A stretch of DNA of 64,000 bases, from assembly GCA_000231825.2 (NCBI GenBank), contig JH720293.1, positions 1,922,001-1,986,000 of the forward strand. Direction: 5' to 3'. A program made the position numbers and the translations under genes. Positions 12,244 through 25,500 of the stretch are shown here, piece by piece (positions within the stretch are counted from its first letter, which is position 1; the number at the start of each line of letters is the position of its first letter). The notes below the pieces were generated by a model. It searched no databases and was not told the DNA's origin. It saw only the letters and a program-made list of their open reading frames with translations. The stretch comes from Tetrahymena elliotti 4EA. Taxonomy: Eukaryota > Ciliophora > Oligohymenophorea > Hymenostomatida > Tetrahymenidae.

Positions 12244-13548
12244 AATTTCTATTATTCAATTTTACAATTCATTTAATTACAATTGATTTAATCGTACTGG
12301 TGCATCATCTTTAGTTTTAGCAATTTTTTTAAGGGGGTATTTTATTTTTAATCTAACTAATACCTTTCGATCTTTTAAATTTTGAAAATAAGATCGTTTA
12401 AATCTTTGATTATTAACGAAAAATATAAGTCGATAAATTCTGTAAATTAAATTATATCTTTTAAAGCTTACTATATTTATCAAAAAAATTGTTGTTTAAA
12501 TTATAATCTTTTACAAAATTATTTTTATTGATTTTATAGAATAAATTTTTCAAAAAATCATTTTTTAAATTATTTTTAACTTCTTACACCATTACTTCTA
12601 TTTAAATTGTTTATCAAAAGATTAAATTGAAATTATTTTAAGATACTAAGTAGAGACATAATTGTAAAAATAAATAATTGTTATAAAATACAGCAAGTAT
12701 TAAAATATTAAGTTAAGACATAGTTTTAAAAATAAATAATTGTTATAAAATACAGTAAGTACATAAAATATTTAAATTATTTTTGATACTTAAATAAATA
12801 GAGAGGATAAAGCTTTAATAACTAAAAAATAGTATGCATTAATTCAATAAATTGATTAAACTTCAAATTTAAATGTTTAAAAATTTATTGAAAACAAGCA
12901 TTTTTATTTTTGTTGCTAAATATTTAACTTTTTGTAAAATAATTTTTTTTCTTAAGAAAATTAGCAAAGAATACATAAAAATATTAGTAGCTTAATTTAT
13001 AAAATTTTACACCTAACTTTTAATCTTTAAAAGATAAAATTTAATAAAATCTTCAGGAAATTTAGTAACATTTTATACTACAAATCACAAATAAAACAAT
13101 TTTGCTTTAAGCAAATTAATTTTCAAAAAAGAATATTTAAATAATGTTTTGAAATAATTTTTGGCTTCTTTTATTATTTTTTAAGAGAAAGTAATTTTAC
13201 TTAATAAAAGATAAATATTAATTTTTTTGTTCTGAAATAATATTCTTAACATTATGATTTTTCGAAAAAGAAATAAAATTGAGGATATTTGGAATGATTT
13301 GAGAGATAAATTCATAATAAAAATATCTAAATTAACATAAATAGGAAATATTTAATGAATTTTAATTAATAATAATTTTTAATTATAATAATGTCTTAAT
13401 ACATATACTTTTGTTCTTGGTAGATAATTTTATTTCATTTTCTAAATTTTTGATAGATAGATTTTATTAATTTTAATTTGTTAAAAATTATTTATGGTCA
13501 TTAATCATGGTCTCTAGCATTTTTTATTAGTAGTTTAATTAATTTTTT
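12244..13548. other. Intergenic region with a 62-bp direct repeat
   Basis: AT-rich region upstream of the coiled-coil gene and downstream of the SNARE gene. It contains the tandem duplication listed at 12,654-12,763. A minus-strand ORF ending near 12,250 is discussed among rejected items. Nothing else recognised. Confidence 0.6.
12654..12763. repeat. Tandem direct repeat, period 62 bp (about two copies)
   Basis: Copy one starts with agacataattgt at 12,654 and copy two with agacatagtttt at 12,716. Both share the core aaaataaataattgttataa followed by aatacag(c/t)aagta. Divergence is a handful of substitutions plus a 1-nt indel; the second copy breaks off at about 12,763. It is AT-rich and non-coding, in the 5' flank of the coiled-coil gene. 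Confidence 0.85.
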
Positions 13549-14379
13549 TCACATCTATGTAAAGATAATAGCTAATGTAACACCTAATGCTATCAAGATA
13601 ATCAAAGCAAATATTATATATTTGCGTTTTGCAGAAGATTGTTGTTTATCTGCTTCTATCATTTCTTGCTTAGCAGCAGTTACTTGTTATTTTGTTTAAA
13701 AGGTAGTGTCATCAATTACATCTACCATTACACCTTATCCCCTATTCAACTCTGCAATTCTTTCAAAATTATTTAAGATTCCTACTGTATCTTGCTCTAA
13801 TCTATTTAATTCTTCTTGTCTTTCCCTATTTAACTGATTTTCATAATCTATAAAATCATTGTATTGTTTTTATTAGGCTAATTGTTATTGCTATTGTTGC
13901 TATTTGGCTTAGTTGTTTCCATATCTAGAATCATTTCTACCACTTTAGTCAATAGTACCATCATCGCTGTCAAGAGAGCGAGAGTTATTTAAGACAGAAG
14001 ATTTACGTAAATTCTCTTGCTTCTAAGCAAAAGAGTTGTTAACAATTTTTTTTACACTATTTTTGTATCTATCAAATTCTTAGGAGATTTACTCATTGAA
14101 TTTTTTAGCTTAATTTTTTTAGGGTTAGCTTTTAGCTTTGTTTACTAAAATTTTAATGGTTTCTTATGTGTCACCAATTTCATTTTAAATTTGCTTTTTA
14201 AACATGTCAAAGTTTTTAAGAAATTAAGCATCATAGTCGGACTCTGCTTTCTTCATAAGAGTTTAATTTTTCTAAGTAATGCTGCTCAATTATTGAGTTA
14301 CTTTTTAACATAATTGATCAAAGGTCATATTGTTGGCCTATTGTTTATTGCTTATGAGTTTTTAATTTAAATCAGCCAT
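13549..14379 (-). CDS. Qa-SNARE (syntaxin, endosomal Pep12/STX7-like)
   Basis: 276 aa, single exon, start ATG 14,377-14,379, stop TGA 13,549-13,551. Layout: helical N-terminal region (about 5-125) where an Habc bundle would sit, a Ser/Asp and poly-Gln linker, a SNARE motif at about 185-245, and one C-terminal membrane anchor (KYIIFALIILIALGVTLAII) with only a few residues after it. The SNARE heptads include LEQDTVGILNNFERIAELN and GQGVMVDVIDD; the Gln in GQGVMVD aligns with the zero-layer Gln of Qa-SNAREs (DQGDMID in metazoan syntaxins). The family drives membrane fusion in trans-SNARE bundles. Lack of a long plasma-membrane syntaxin signature makes an endosomal/phagosomal Qa type likely; the subtype is inference. 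Confidence 0.9.
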
Positions 14380-14963
14380 ATCTCCAAACGAGTTTTGTTT
14401 ATTTATGTACCAATTCTATTGAATTACTTAATTACTTCTTTTTATTTAAATTACACTTCTTTTAATTATTTGATTTTTTCTTTTATAATTGTTAAAAACT
14501 TACCTTTTTTATGACATATAATTAATTGCCTAACATGTTTTATTTACCTTATTGTTATTCTTACTATATATTATTCATTCCATAACATTTTCAATCATCA
14601 GTGAATCATGTGTTATAATGAAGAGATAGAAAAAAAATATTCAATTAAAGGATATCTTTTTTTTGACTTAACAACAATAATCTTATTCATTTTCCTCCCT
14701 AATATTTTTGTTGTTCGTATTCTATTTTCAACAGTTATTATATCCAATTAATTATTAATTTTGGGTCAGGAACCTTATTTTATCTCTATCAAAATTTTTA
14801 GTTTTTTAGTCTCAAAATTTTAGTCTATTTTTTAGAAATAGATTACGAAAGATATATTTCATAAAATAAAGTATTCATAATAACTAGCTATATAGAATAT
14901 ATTGAAAAACATAGACAAACTCAAATCATATTACAAATAAAAAAATAAAATTTTAAATATACT
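14380..14963. other. Intergenic spacer
   Basis: AT-rich spacer holding the likely promoter of the SNARE gene and the 3' UTR of the SCYL2-like gene (both minus strand). No ORF or repeat recognised. Confidence 0.6.
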
Positions 14964-17900
14964 TCAGAACAAATCAAAATTATTGTTGTTATTATTATTA
15001 TTATAGTTATTCAATTATTAATTTTAATTATTGTTTACTGGAGATGGCCCAAATAAGTCATCTAATGGATTCTTTTAGTTGGCATTCTAGTTTGTGTTCT
15101 TCTTTAAATTATTAAATAAGCTACCAGATTGGCTAGGTTAATTTTGATTATTATTTTATTGAGGTGATAATGACCCAAATGCAGTATTAATATCAACTAA
15201 ATTTCCTGAAAATTCAAAATTTGTGAATTATTTTTGGCTATTCTACTATTACTGCTATTATTATTGCTAAGTACCAAATTAATTATTCAAGTTTTGGTTA
15301 CCGAAATTGTTTTAAGTTTATCCAGTAATTTCAGAGAAAGGGTCATCAACACCCCATCCAGATGGTGCAGGATTATACAAATTGTTTGATTGGTATTATT
15401 AAGTTTAAGCATTTCCAACTTAATTATTTGTATTATAAGCATTGTAGTTTCCGAATAAGTCATTGTTATTTTTGTTATTAGCATTATTTTAATTTGACTT
15501 ATAATTATTGTTTGAACTACCAAATAAATCATCAACATCTAATTTTTGTTTTTAACTATTTTAATCCTTTTTCTAAAGGTTGGAAAATAAATCATTTTAT
15601 TGGTTTTACTATTTGGGTTGTATATCACCAAACATATTATTATCAATATTCTTTGATAACTTTTAGTTTGCAAAAGGATCCTTATACTCAATTTTACTTG
15701 CAAAAGGATCTTTGTATGTATTATTGTTAATGTTATTAGTGTTAGTATTAGTATTAATGTTATTTATTGCAGGTTTTATGCTGCTAAAGAAGTCATTATT
15801 TTCATTATTTATCACTGGATTTGCACTAAAGGTATTAGAATTAAAATTATTGTTGTTGTTTGTTTAATCAGAGTTAGAATTTTAATTTTATAAAGGTGCA
15901 TTATTTGCAGGAGGAATATTATCGAACATATCGAAATTGAAATCCATCTAACTTGCTGGTTTTGAAGGCTGTTGCTATTAATTATTGTTTGTATTTGAAT
16001 TTTAATTATTTTAGTTTTAACTATTTCCTGCTGTAGGTGCAGAAGGCTATTTAGGCTAATCAAACATTGATAAGAAATCAAAATCTTTACCAGTATTGGT
16101 TTTCTAATCCTAGTTTGATTTTTATTCAAATTAAAACAAATCATCATCGTTATTGTTATTACTGGCAGCGTTTTGATTTGGAGCAGGTTCTTCAGCTCCA
16201 CCCTCAATATCCTTTATTTATTTTTTTCTTTCCTATTCTATCTACTTTATCATAGCATTAACAGCATTTAAATATGCATCAAATTCTTTTCTTCCTAAAG
16301 ACTAATCAATCAGGTATGGAATTAAACTTGGCAATATTTTTTGAGCTATAACCTTTTTGAATAAGATAGCAAAAATTTTATTTAAATAAACAAAAAGAAA
16401 AGAAGAAAATTTACTAAAATATCAAGAGATTTTGAGATTTAAATGTAAATGTCTAAAATTAACATAGTAATTGTTTTATCTGAAATAGTCATTTTTCTTA
16501 ACTTATCTAAGGTTGTTAGAACTTAATCATTTAAAATATGTTTATCTAAAGTGAGAATTATTTTTTTCAAAGTTAAAATTGACTGCTTCATAATTTTGGG
16601 AACATTTGATGTGCATAAAAGGAGGATACGAGGTAATAGTTTTGATTTAGTAAATTGATAGTCCAATTTGCTCATCAAAAAATCACATTAAGCAAGTACG
16701 TAGCCTTGCAGTTGAGGAATATCAAAGCACTTTAATACAGGGACTAGATATACATTTTAAAAGTCATTTTTATCAAATACTTTAAAGTAAGCTTCACAAT
16801 TCACTACTAAAGCATACAATGCTTTTCCTGGAATGCTTTTTCCTATTTGATATATTTTAATATTTAAATTTGAGGAATAAAATAAATTAGTTAATACTTT
16901 TAGTTAACCCAATGATAAATGGCTAAAGATCACTCTAAAAATCTGAAACAGAATACAAATCTTATTGCTTAATGCATTCTGTAACAATATTTAAAATTGG
17001 AGGAATAAGATATTCAAATTTAGCAAGATCTAAAAGTTGAGGAACTATTCTTCTTTTGATGACAGGTCTTTCATACTTAAATAGAATATTTGACATTCCT
17101 GCTAAAAAGCTAATTTATTTATTCTATTCTAATTCTACAATATTTTCTAACATATATATTGCTTTAACAAAAGGGTCATTCATCCAACTTGATTCCTTAA
17201 TCTATTCTATTGTAGGTCTATTTTTTAATTTTTATTTGAAATTTTAAAATTTTAATTCATCAGGAATTAACAAACACATTTAAAAATAATTATGTATTTT
17301 GGTGTAAATAAAAAACTAAATTAAAGTATGCTTCTTTATTTATTTACCTTGTAGAAGGAGTTTTAGCAAGCATACGAGAAACCAATTTTTTAAAGTCTTC
17401 GTTCATGTCTCTTTAAATATAGTTTTAAGTTTTAAAGTGATTTTATACTTAAGCAAGCTAAGAGGAGTATTCTCCTACAGTCTTGGAGAAAAGCATAGGT
17501 GTTACATTTGTAGTTTGCATGTATTTAATTTAGTACATAAGCAAAATTAAAAGTGATAGAGAAAATATATCACTAGCAAATGTACATTTAGGTGGTATTT
17601 CAGCAACTTCAGGAGCACTAAAAGATAGATTTGGATAAAACTAAGCAAAGTGATCAAAAGGACGTTTTGTATAATCTGCATTTTAGACATCTGTTGCTAT
17701 TTGATTTTGAACTGCTGTTGAAAAAGTAAAACCTGCTATTTTCCACTATCCATTTACTATAAAAATATTTTCTGGTGCAATACCTAAATGGGCAGTCTTG
17801 ACATCATTGTGTAAAAACTAAAGAACTTTTAATATGTTCTCTACCTGCAACTTTAACTCAAGTTCTGATTAGCAAATTGCTTTATAATCACCTTTCTTCA

Positions 17901-18228
17901 TTAAATTATACAAATTATCGTCAACTCTTTCTGTGACAAAAGCCATAGAATATTTATCTTCAATTACAGGTTCAACAAGATTGACAATATTTGGATGTCT
18001 AATTTTCATCATCGATGTTGCTTCCTTCTTTAAGAATGCTGCTATCTCTTCCTTTGCTGCTTTAGCTGCTTTATCTGTTATATTTTTTTTGTCAAATGTC
18101 CAAATGCTAACCTTTCTTTTTGTGCTATCTTATTTAACGGCGCTATAAATTTTCCATATACCATTCTGTCCACCTACACACTATGGCTCTTTTTCAACAT
18201 CGTAATTCTTAAAAAGCTGATTTCCCAT
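14964..18228 (-). CDS. SCY1-like pseudokinase (SCYL2/CVAK104-type) with endocytic motifs
   Basis: 1,005 aa. Start ATG 18,226-18,228; stop TGA 14,964-14,966. Introns 17,218-17,347, 16,843-16,897 and 16,353-16,414; exon sum 3,018 nt. Residues about 10-310 are a SCY1-type pseudokinase: GIWKIYSAVKQD, VSIWTFDKKN and RHPNIVNLVEPV match SCYL2 spacing. Catalytic residues are degenerate: the HRD site reads AHLGIAPEN (about 147-153) and the DFG site reads AGFTF (about 165-169). A helical HEAT-like region follows (about 310-640). The tail is Asn/Gln-rich with DPF (YKDPFASK, YKDPFANQK, VDDPFSE), many DLF motifs (DDLFGSS, NDLFGNY, DDLFGPS) and a C-terminal FDLF. DPF and DLF/FxDxF are AP-2 appendage and clathrin-binding motifs. 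SCYL2 acts in clathrin-coated vesicle traffic, so the same role is well supported here. Confidence 0.92.
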
Positions 18229-19146
18229 TTTAGTTTCTTAAAATTAATATTTTTATTTTTGAATAAATAATTTTTGTTATTTCTAATTTACTTAACTAAA
18301 TTAAAATATGAGATAATTTTCCTCTATTTTAAAAAACAATATATTCCTAATCCTAAGTTTATTGTTACTTACATAATTAAATAAATATATAATTAAGAAA
18401 AAAGAGAGAGATTTATGTGGATAAAAGAAAATTTGGAAATAAATTATAATTTATTTTTATTTACAAAAAAATTTAACATCTAAATAGATATATTTTTGAC
18501 TTAAACAATTAATTTACTCTCATAAAAATATTCTTTCAACAAAAAATCATTTTTATTCATCAAAAATAAAAATCTGTTTTTCAAATAATCTAAAAATGAT
18601 AACTTTTCTTTTTATTAAATGAAAGATATTTTGAGAATTAAATTATTTCTTACTAAGAATTATTTGGAAATATTATTTCTTAACACAATCTCAAAGGCTA
18701 AATTAATTCAAAATTCTAATAAGAATTTTTATTAATTTTTTTAATATTTAATTCAATTAAAAATTGTTTGTTTTTTTTAGTTATGAATTACCTTCAAAAT
18801 GAAAAATGTATTTATTTTTTTTTATATTTTTACTGCTTAAATAAGAGAAAATTTAAAATATATTTTTAATTAAATTATTTTTTTTTAAATAATTAATTTA
18901 CTTGAATAGTAAACATATATTTTCAAAAGAAGAATTTTCTATGAGAAATAAATATGCTTTCACCAAGAATTTGAATTTGCTTATTGCCTTTAATTTAATT
19001 TTTACTGAAAACTTGCTAAAAAAAGTGAATTTATATGAATTTAGCTTAATTTTTAATAAAGATATTCTAATAAGAATTTTAGCTAGTTCTACTTTGGTTT
19101 ATTTTTGCAAAAAATTTCAATATTTTTAATAAAAATTGTCATAAAG
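18229..19146. other. Divergent promoter region
   Basis: AT-rich spacer between two divergent genes (SCYL2-like on minus, helical protein on plus); it should contain both promoters. A plus-strand open stretch at 18,902-19,129 has no family features and is taken as chance. Confidence 0.6.
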
Positions 19147-22100
19147 ATGCTTGCTTTAGAGAAATTAGTAGATGAACTCTTTTAAAATTTGCAACTTAAA
19201 AAATAGGAAATCTCAAAACTAGAGTAATTAGATAAATAAATAACAAATGTCATAAAGAAATAAGGTTGCTTAGATTCTTTTTAACAAAATCAAGTTTCAA
19301 AAATATCTGCTAAACTTTTAGAAATGTATTTTATTCTTGAAGAAGAATATGAACTTTAGATATATTAAGCTGCTAATGAGAACGTAGAGATGTAAGATGA
19401 AGCTAATGAAGTTTCTTTGATATTCATTTTTAAAATTGGCAAAATATCTTTAGAGACTATCAATTTTTGCTTCTAAATGTCTATAAAATGTTAAGATACG
19501 GATTTGAAATTCTCGATAGCCTAATTACTTGATCTATTGGTTATTAACATAACATATAGTAGAAAATTAATAGATTCAGCTCAAACTTAATAGGTTGAAG
19601 AGCTTCTTAATTAACTATGCTCAAACAATTAAGTTATTTTTGATTTACTTTTTGAAGAACTTTAGCTAAGTGATTATCTGTAAAATTTATATCTATGCAA
19701 TTAAGTTAATTTGTTAGAAATTAAATCTCTTAGCTCTAAGACTCAATTTTCTGAATTAATAAATGATTCTGAAGAAGTATTAAATTTATTTAACATATAT
19801 CCTTCACTAAACTCCTCGATATAGAATACAATAGAAAATATTTTGATTATTTTATTCCAGCAAGCTCAAGATTGTGATATCAAAAAAATTGATGAAATAA
19901 TTAAAATGTTTCTCCCTATATCTCATATTTTTGAAGAAATAGATATTTCATATTAAATTCATTTTTTTAAATTAAGGCTAATTGGAGCTTTAGAACATGA
20001 GGAAAAGTAATTATTTGAAAAGCTAGAAAAGGAATACAACTCAATATATATTAATAATTAATATGACTTTTTTATTTTAATAATCTATGTAAAGAAATTA
20101 AAAATTTATTAGGAAGAGAAAAATATAAAATAAATATTTTAACAAATTGAAGATTATCTTACGAAGTATATTTAAATCACTAGCTATGAATTTTAATAGT
20201 TATTATCAGAAATTTGTGGCTTGGGAGTTGCTCATTTTAACTTTGCACTAAGTTTGCTTCAAAATTATGTTTAGTTCAATAAGGATAACTTTATAAGATA
20301 AAACAAGGTACAACAATCTTTCTATGATGCTATAAATATGATTTGCGCCTTAATAGATGAATTTTTTGATTTCAAAAGCCACAAAAAACATATAGATGAA
20401 GTAATAGCAGGATTAAAAATTGGAATAACAATGATTACTTAATTAAATAAATTAACAATTAATTTAAATTAATTTGATGCTAGCACTTAACAGCTTCTAT
20501 GCTAAAGAATCTCAAAACTAATTTTAGAGATAGCTTAAAATTAAAATAGCCTTAAAGAATAAACAATGGAGTATACAATTGAAATTATACAAGCTTTTTA
20601 GATTTTCTTACAAATTAATAATAAATTAAATTAATAAAATAAAACTTTAATAAATGAACTTGGTTGTGTTGGATTAATTTTAGCAATCAAAATCAAAAAT
20701 TAAAATTATATTTCAGATTTTAAAAATAGCATAAATGATTCACTAAGCTTGCTTCCTAAGCTTTTGTAGCAACCTGAATAAAATATAGAAATAAGCTAAG
20801 TTGAATTCTAATAGTTATTAGACGAACTTATAGCTTAAAATAAGTAATGTGATATTGTTAATAGTGAAGTCATTATAAATATTTTTGTATTTAAAAATAT
20901 TGTGCTATAAATAGAAAATTATTAAAGTCTTTTTTATTTTTATGATACTTATTTACAATAAAACTTTGATAAACATATCTAGCTGTTTTAAACAAAACTG
21001 AATGAAAAGAGCATAGATTAACAAATTGGTATTAGTCTATGCACGCCTTATGTTAAAAAATTACAGTTGCTAAAATAAAATATTTCAAAAAATGTGGAAG
21101 AGGCTCTTAAAATTATAAAAATGATTCAAACAATAATTGATAAGTTTTATAAGTACTACCAAAAATAAGATGTGTCACTTTCTATTCTCATTCTAGAAAA
21201 AGAAAGGAATGAAATAATTGAAGTTATGGATAGTTATTTTCAAGAAAAAACTATTACTTCTGATCTTAGTATAAGCTGTAAGTTTTTACATTTTATGGTA
21301 CTCTACTTTTGCTTGGATATAGTATTTGATGATTCAAAAGATTAGACTAGTTATTTTGAATAGGAATACTATGATACTTGTTAACTAAAACTACATTTTT
21401 ATCAACAAAGCAATAAAATAAATCAATAATAAGATAAATTTTTTAAAAATCCTTAATTTTTTAAAAGTTTAGTTTTATTATTCTCATACTAAGTAGCATA
21501 TTATGAGTATTAATTAAAATAAAATAAAACAGCATTTATTAAATTAGAAAGCTTTTGTAAATTAATTGAAGAATAAGAATTGAGCTGTCTTAATCTGATT
21601 TATTATGAAAGCTAAGGAGCCAATAAGTTTATTGATGAAAAAACCAAAAATTAATTTTATTTATTTTAATTCATATTTTCAATTTTACAAAATGATATAT
21701 CAAAATGTCTCAATATAATTGAGAATTTTTATCAATATTATCCAGATTCTTTAGTTCTTCTATCTCAAATTAGTAAAGTTAAATAGAACAAACATTTAAG
21801 CCTTATTATAAACAAAAAATATATCTCCTACCTTAGTTTACAAAATTACAAATCTAAATACTTTTCACGTAAAATTTATTCTAAAATTAAGATTTAAATT
21901 TTTTCAATTTAATTTTTATAAAAAAGTGGAATTAATATTAGATTTTGTTGATCAATTAGAAAACAAAGAATCTTCAAACTCTTTTTACATAGCAATCAAA
22001 TCAATTTTAAATAACATTATTGAACAATCTTTACTTTAACCTTCTTAACTCTAAACAGCAACCTATATTTTAAAAGAATTAATTTCTAAATTCAAACTTT

Positions 22101-22165
22101 CAGATCCAAGCCACCCAGAAATATTTTAGTTAAAGCAAATACAGAAGAAAATATAATGGAAATGA
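19147..22165 (+). CDS. Large all-helical protein, unknown function
   Basis: 986 aa. Start ATG 19,147-19,149 (MLALEKLVDELFQNLQLKKQ), stop TGA 22,163-22,165, one intron 21,869-21,926 (58 nt). Reading through this intron hits TGA at once; splicing restores a natural amphipathic tail (about 79 residues) ending IQKKIQWK. The protein is Leu/Ile/Gln/Asn/Phe-rich and looks like stacked amphipathic helices throughout, as in HEAT/ARM solenoids, but I can define no repeat unit. No signal peptide, membrane span, zinc motif or catalytic motif seen. Candidates such as a karyopherin, cohesin-loader or BLM10-type solenoid would all be guesses. Confidence 0.8.
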
Positions 22166-22577
22166 AATAATTCAATTGAATAAATTTGTTTAAATATTAA
22201 TTATATTTTGTAATTAATTCACAAATAAAATTAAAAATTTAGGAATGATAAATTTATCTTTTTAAAAATTTAATAAGATTAATTTGATTAGGTTAGTATT
22301 TATTTCTCTATTATTTAATTTTTACTTTCTAGAGCTTAGTTTTAAAATATGTTTAGCTGTTCAACAAATATTTTTAAGAAACATTTCCTAAATTTAATCT
22401 TTAAAAAGTGAATTACCCAGAAATGTTATTGTAAGTACAAATCTAAAATAAAACGAAATAAAAATGAATGATAGAATAAAATTAAATTTAATGTATTGAA
22501 TACAAAAATTGATTGAAAATAATATAAAATGAGTTTATTATAAAAATTATTATTTTAAACATTCAATAATGTATTAA
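22166..22577. other. Convergent spacer holding a decayed duplicate exon
   Basis: AT-rich 3'-3' spacer between the helical-protein gene and the first giant receptor gene. It contains the duplicated gene-end fragment described separately at 22,320-22,385. Confidence 0.6.
22320..22385 (-). pseudogene. Decayed or alternative copy of the giant receptor's 3' end
   Basis: The + strand here (tttactttctagagcttag, then aaaatatgtttagctgttca) is a clear relative of 22,602-22,665 inside the terminal coding part of the neighbouring giant gene. On the minus strand it reads EQLNIFQNQALESKN against EQQNIFSKYALESKN in the real gene end, 11 of 15 identical. Reading on, the frame stays open for some distance but differs after this block. 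It is either a relic of a third tandem paralog or an alternative last exon. Confidence 0.7.
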
Positions 22578-25500
22578 TCAACATTTATTTAGCTTATTAT
22601 TTTTACTTTCAAGAGCGTACTTAGAAAATATGTTTTACTGTTCATCTGGTATTTAAGAATCTTATGATAGAAATTTAAGCTATAATCCAGGTTAAGCTAG
22701 CTTATGTGTGGTTCTAACAAGATTATAATTAATAATTTCCTATCCAATTATTTAACTATCACCATCTTTGTTGGTTTAAATTTAATTTAAGAAGTTTTCA
22801 ACATTATTATTATTATCATCATCATCTGAGGTTAAAAGCCCTCTTTCTGTGTTAGGAACCCTTTCAAGTTCTTATATGTTGTTATATTTTTAGTCTTATG
22901 AAAGAGTTTATTATGTGCGTTTACTTTAGATATTCTTAAATTTGTCTTAATTTGAAAATGAACCAATTTAACTTTTAAATTAGATTTAGTTTGTGTAGGA
23001 ATATACTCCTTTGTAGCTTCTTCTGGAGAAGGCTAATTAAAATTTTTTCCAGTTTTTAGTTTATCTGAGAATATTAACTCTGCCAGTTTCAATTACTGGT
23101 ATGCAATTAGGATATAAATTTTAAAGTTTAACAAGGATGTCTAATAAAAATTTAAAATTTTATTGTCTAATCAGATGATATGAAAAGTTTTTTAAGAATC
23201 TAATAAAAAAGTAGAGGTTAGCGATTGAAACAAATACCAAACTTGCTATTTCTATGCCTAAATTATCATAATTACTGTAGACTCCAAGGCATAGAATAGT
23301 CATAGCTGCTGTAATTTAAGATAGATGATCTAATTTGTTAAACTAAAGGTAAGTGAAAGGCTAAATGTGTAATTAAAACCTCATGTATAATATAATAATC
23401 ATAGAAACTAATATAACTTATAGAGAAGTGTTATCATTAAATATACCAATCAATATAAAAACTATTATCTTTTGATAGATTTTTATAATTTCCCAGTAAC
23501 AGTATTTGTATTTATATTCTGAGAAATAGAAACCATATGAAATAAAAATATTTGGATCTTAAGTAATATGCTCTTTACTTTTAATAAGCTTTCTTAATAT
23601 TAATGAAGGTATTATAAGTGTTAGTATAAGAAAAGGTAATCCAAAAACATAATTAAAAATATAATATTAATTGTCATAGCAACCAAATTGTAAATCATTG
23701 AGAACATACTATTTCCCATTAAACTCTTTACATGAAATAGTTCCTATTACTATCTGTATAATACCAGGGTAGAACATATAATATATTTTTAATAGGCCTG
23801 ATAAAAATAGATTTTAAACTCTGTTTTTTGTTCCAACTTTTATACACATTGAAGCTATCAAGTAAAATATCACCAAGAATATAATGTATAAAAATGGCTA
23901 GATTAATGTCCAAATTAACCTTACATAAACAATAGGTGTATCTCCAATGAGGTTATCCTTTAAAAAAACACAATCTAAAGAGTAAACAGTTGTTTATAAA
24001 TTATTTCCAAAAAAAGAAAAAGGCATAGTAAAATTAGGAGTTTAAATTTTTAGTTAAAATACTATGCTAATAATTTGCATATAGCTAATCATTATCTTTA
24101 AAGAGAAAAATGATTTCTCATTTGAATTAAGAGAATTAGAAATAAAAAGAGTTTACAATCTTTTCAGAATTAGAAGCTTCATTTTAATTACTTTCTTTTT
24201 AAAGTTTGAAGCTATTTAATAGACTAAATATAGCAGAAACAAAAAACCTAAGAAAATACTCAACATCAAGTCTTCTGTTTAGCTTACTTAGTTGCTACAA
24301 AAAGTGCATTTATATTTACCTTTTTTTGAGAAATTTTATATTTCACCCAAAGAATTTACTTGATGATATGCACAACTTTCACATAGTGGACCTGCGTATC
24401 CCTCTAAGCATGGAGTATTTGTATTAGTATTGTATTAGCATATTTCATAATTATTAAAACAGAAATATAAATTTGGGTAATTATCTTCTATCCAATATCC
24501 TTGCTTTGGAATTATTTAACTCCCAATACAACTTTAAGCTCCATAAGGACATTCTTTACACTAATTTTAAAGGCTATTTGCATAAGGATCTACAAGTGAA
24601 TAAGTATTATTACTGCATTAGAAGCACTCATAAAAATCTAATCCAACCTTATTAACAATTTCTCCTTATATACAATTTCTAAATTTGATCTAAATTTATG
24701 TATTAAATAAATTATTCAATGATTTTATTTAGAATTGATAAATTTAATTCAAATTGCTCTTGCCTAATTAGTTTGAATAGCCAGATTCTAAAATATATTT
24801 ATTTAATGAATGGGTATATTAAGCTGTTTAATTATATTGACTCAATGAATTTTTCTATTAAATTTATACTTAACCTGTGGTATCAAAATCTGAAAATAAA
24901 TTAAATTAATATAACTCATCTAAGTCTTCTTATAATATTAAAATTAAATTCTTTCTTTTTACTTAGCTTAAATGTTAAAAGCTAATTAAGTAATTGAAGA
25001 TTTCCAAAGAGTTAAAATCTTCTTATTATGAATTCAGCCTGTTTGGAAGTCTGATAATTTTATCTTCTTCGTCAACAAGTTGAAAAACAATTTTTGTCAA
25101 TTATTAATTTGAACTACTTGTTGCACTAATAATTTCCTCATTTGAATCATACTTTATTTAAATCTTTTTTGGGTTGGAACTTATATTATTTCCATAAATA
25201 ATTGCCAGGTTATTATCAATTGAAACTGTATCATCTTAGTTTTATTTTAAGTCTAATATAGAATTTAGGTATCTAATACCACCACCAATTATAGCATAAT
25301 TATCCTGAATTTTGCAAGTGATGATTTGCAAGTTAGATTCTTTGAGGTAAATTCCTCCTCCATATAAGAAAGCTTTATTCCCAAAAATATCTACTTGCAA
25401 TAAAATAACATTCAGACATTTAAATATTGAGATCCCTCCTCCGAATTCTCTACCCTTATTGAAATTTATTTTGCTGTTAAAAATCTATGTATTTTTTATT

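Noticed and set aside
12250..12483. Minus-strand ORF (about 75 aa in ciliate code) just upstream of the coiled-coil gene
   Set aside because: CG-containing codons and Lys/Arg/Ile-rich composition unlike neighbours, no family match by eye, and it lies in the presumed 5' flank. Too weak to call a gene.
15287..16255. Several overlapping frames on both strands
   Set aside because: All are shadows of the Asn/Gln-rich tail of the SCYL2-like gene; the true frame is fixed by DPF/DLF motifs and by splice consistency.
18902..19129. 75-residue plus-strand frame upstream of the helical-protein gene
   Set aside because: Lies in the divergent promoter spacer, has biased AT-driven composition and stops at a TAA that would be Gln in this code, with no natural continuation.
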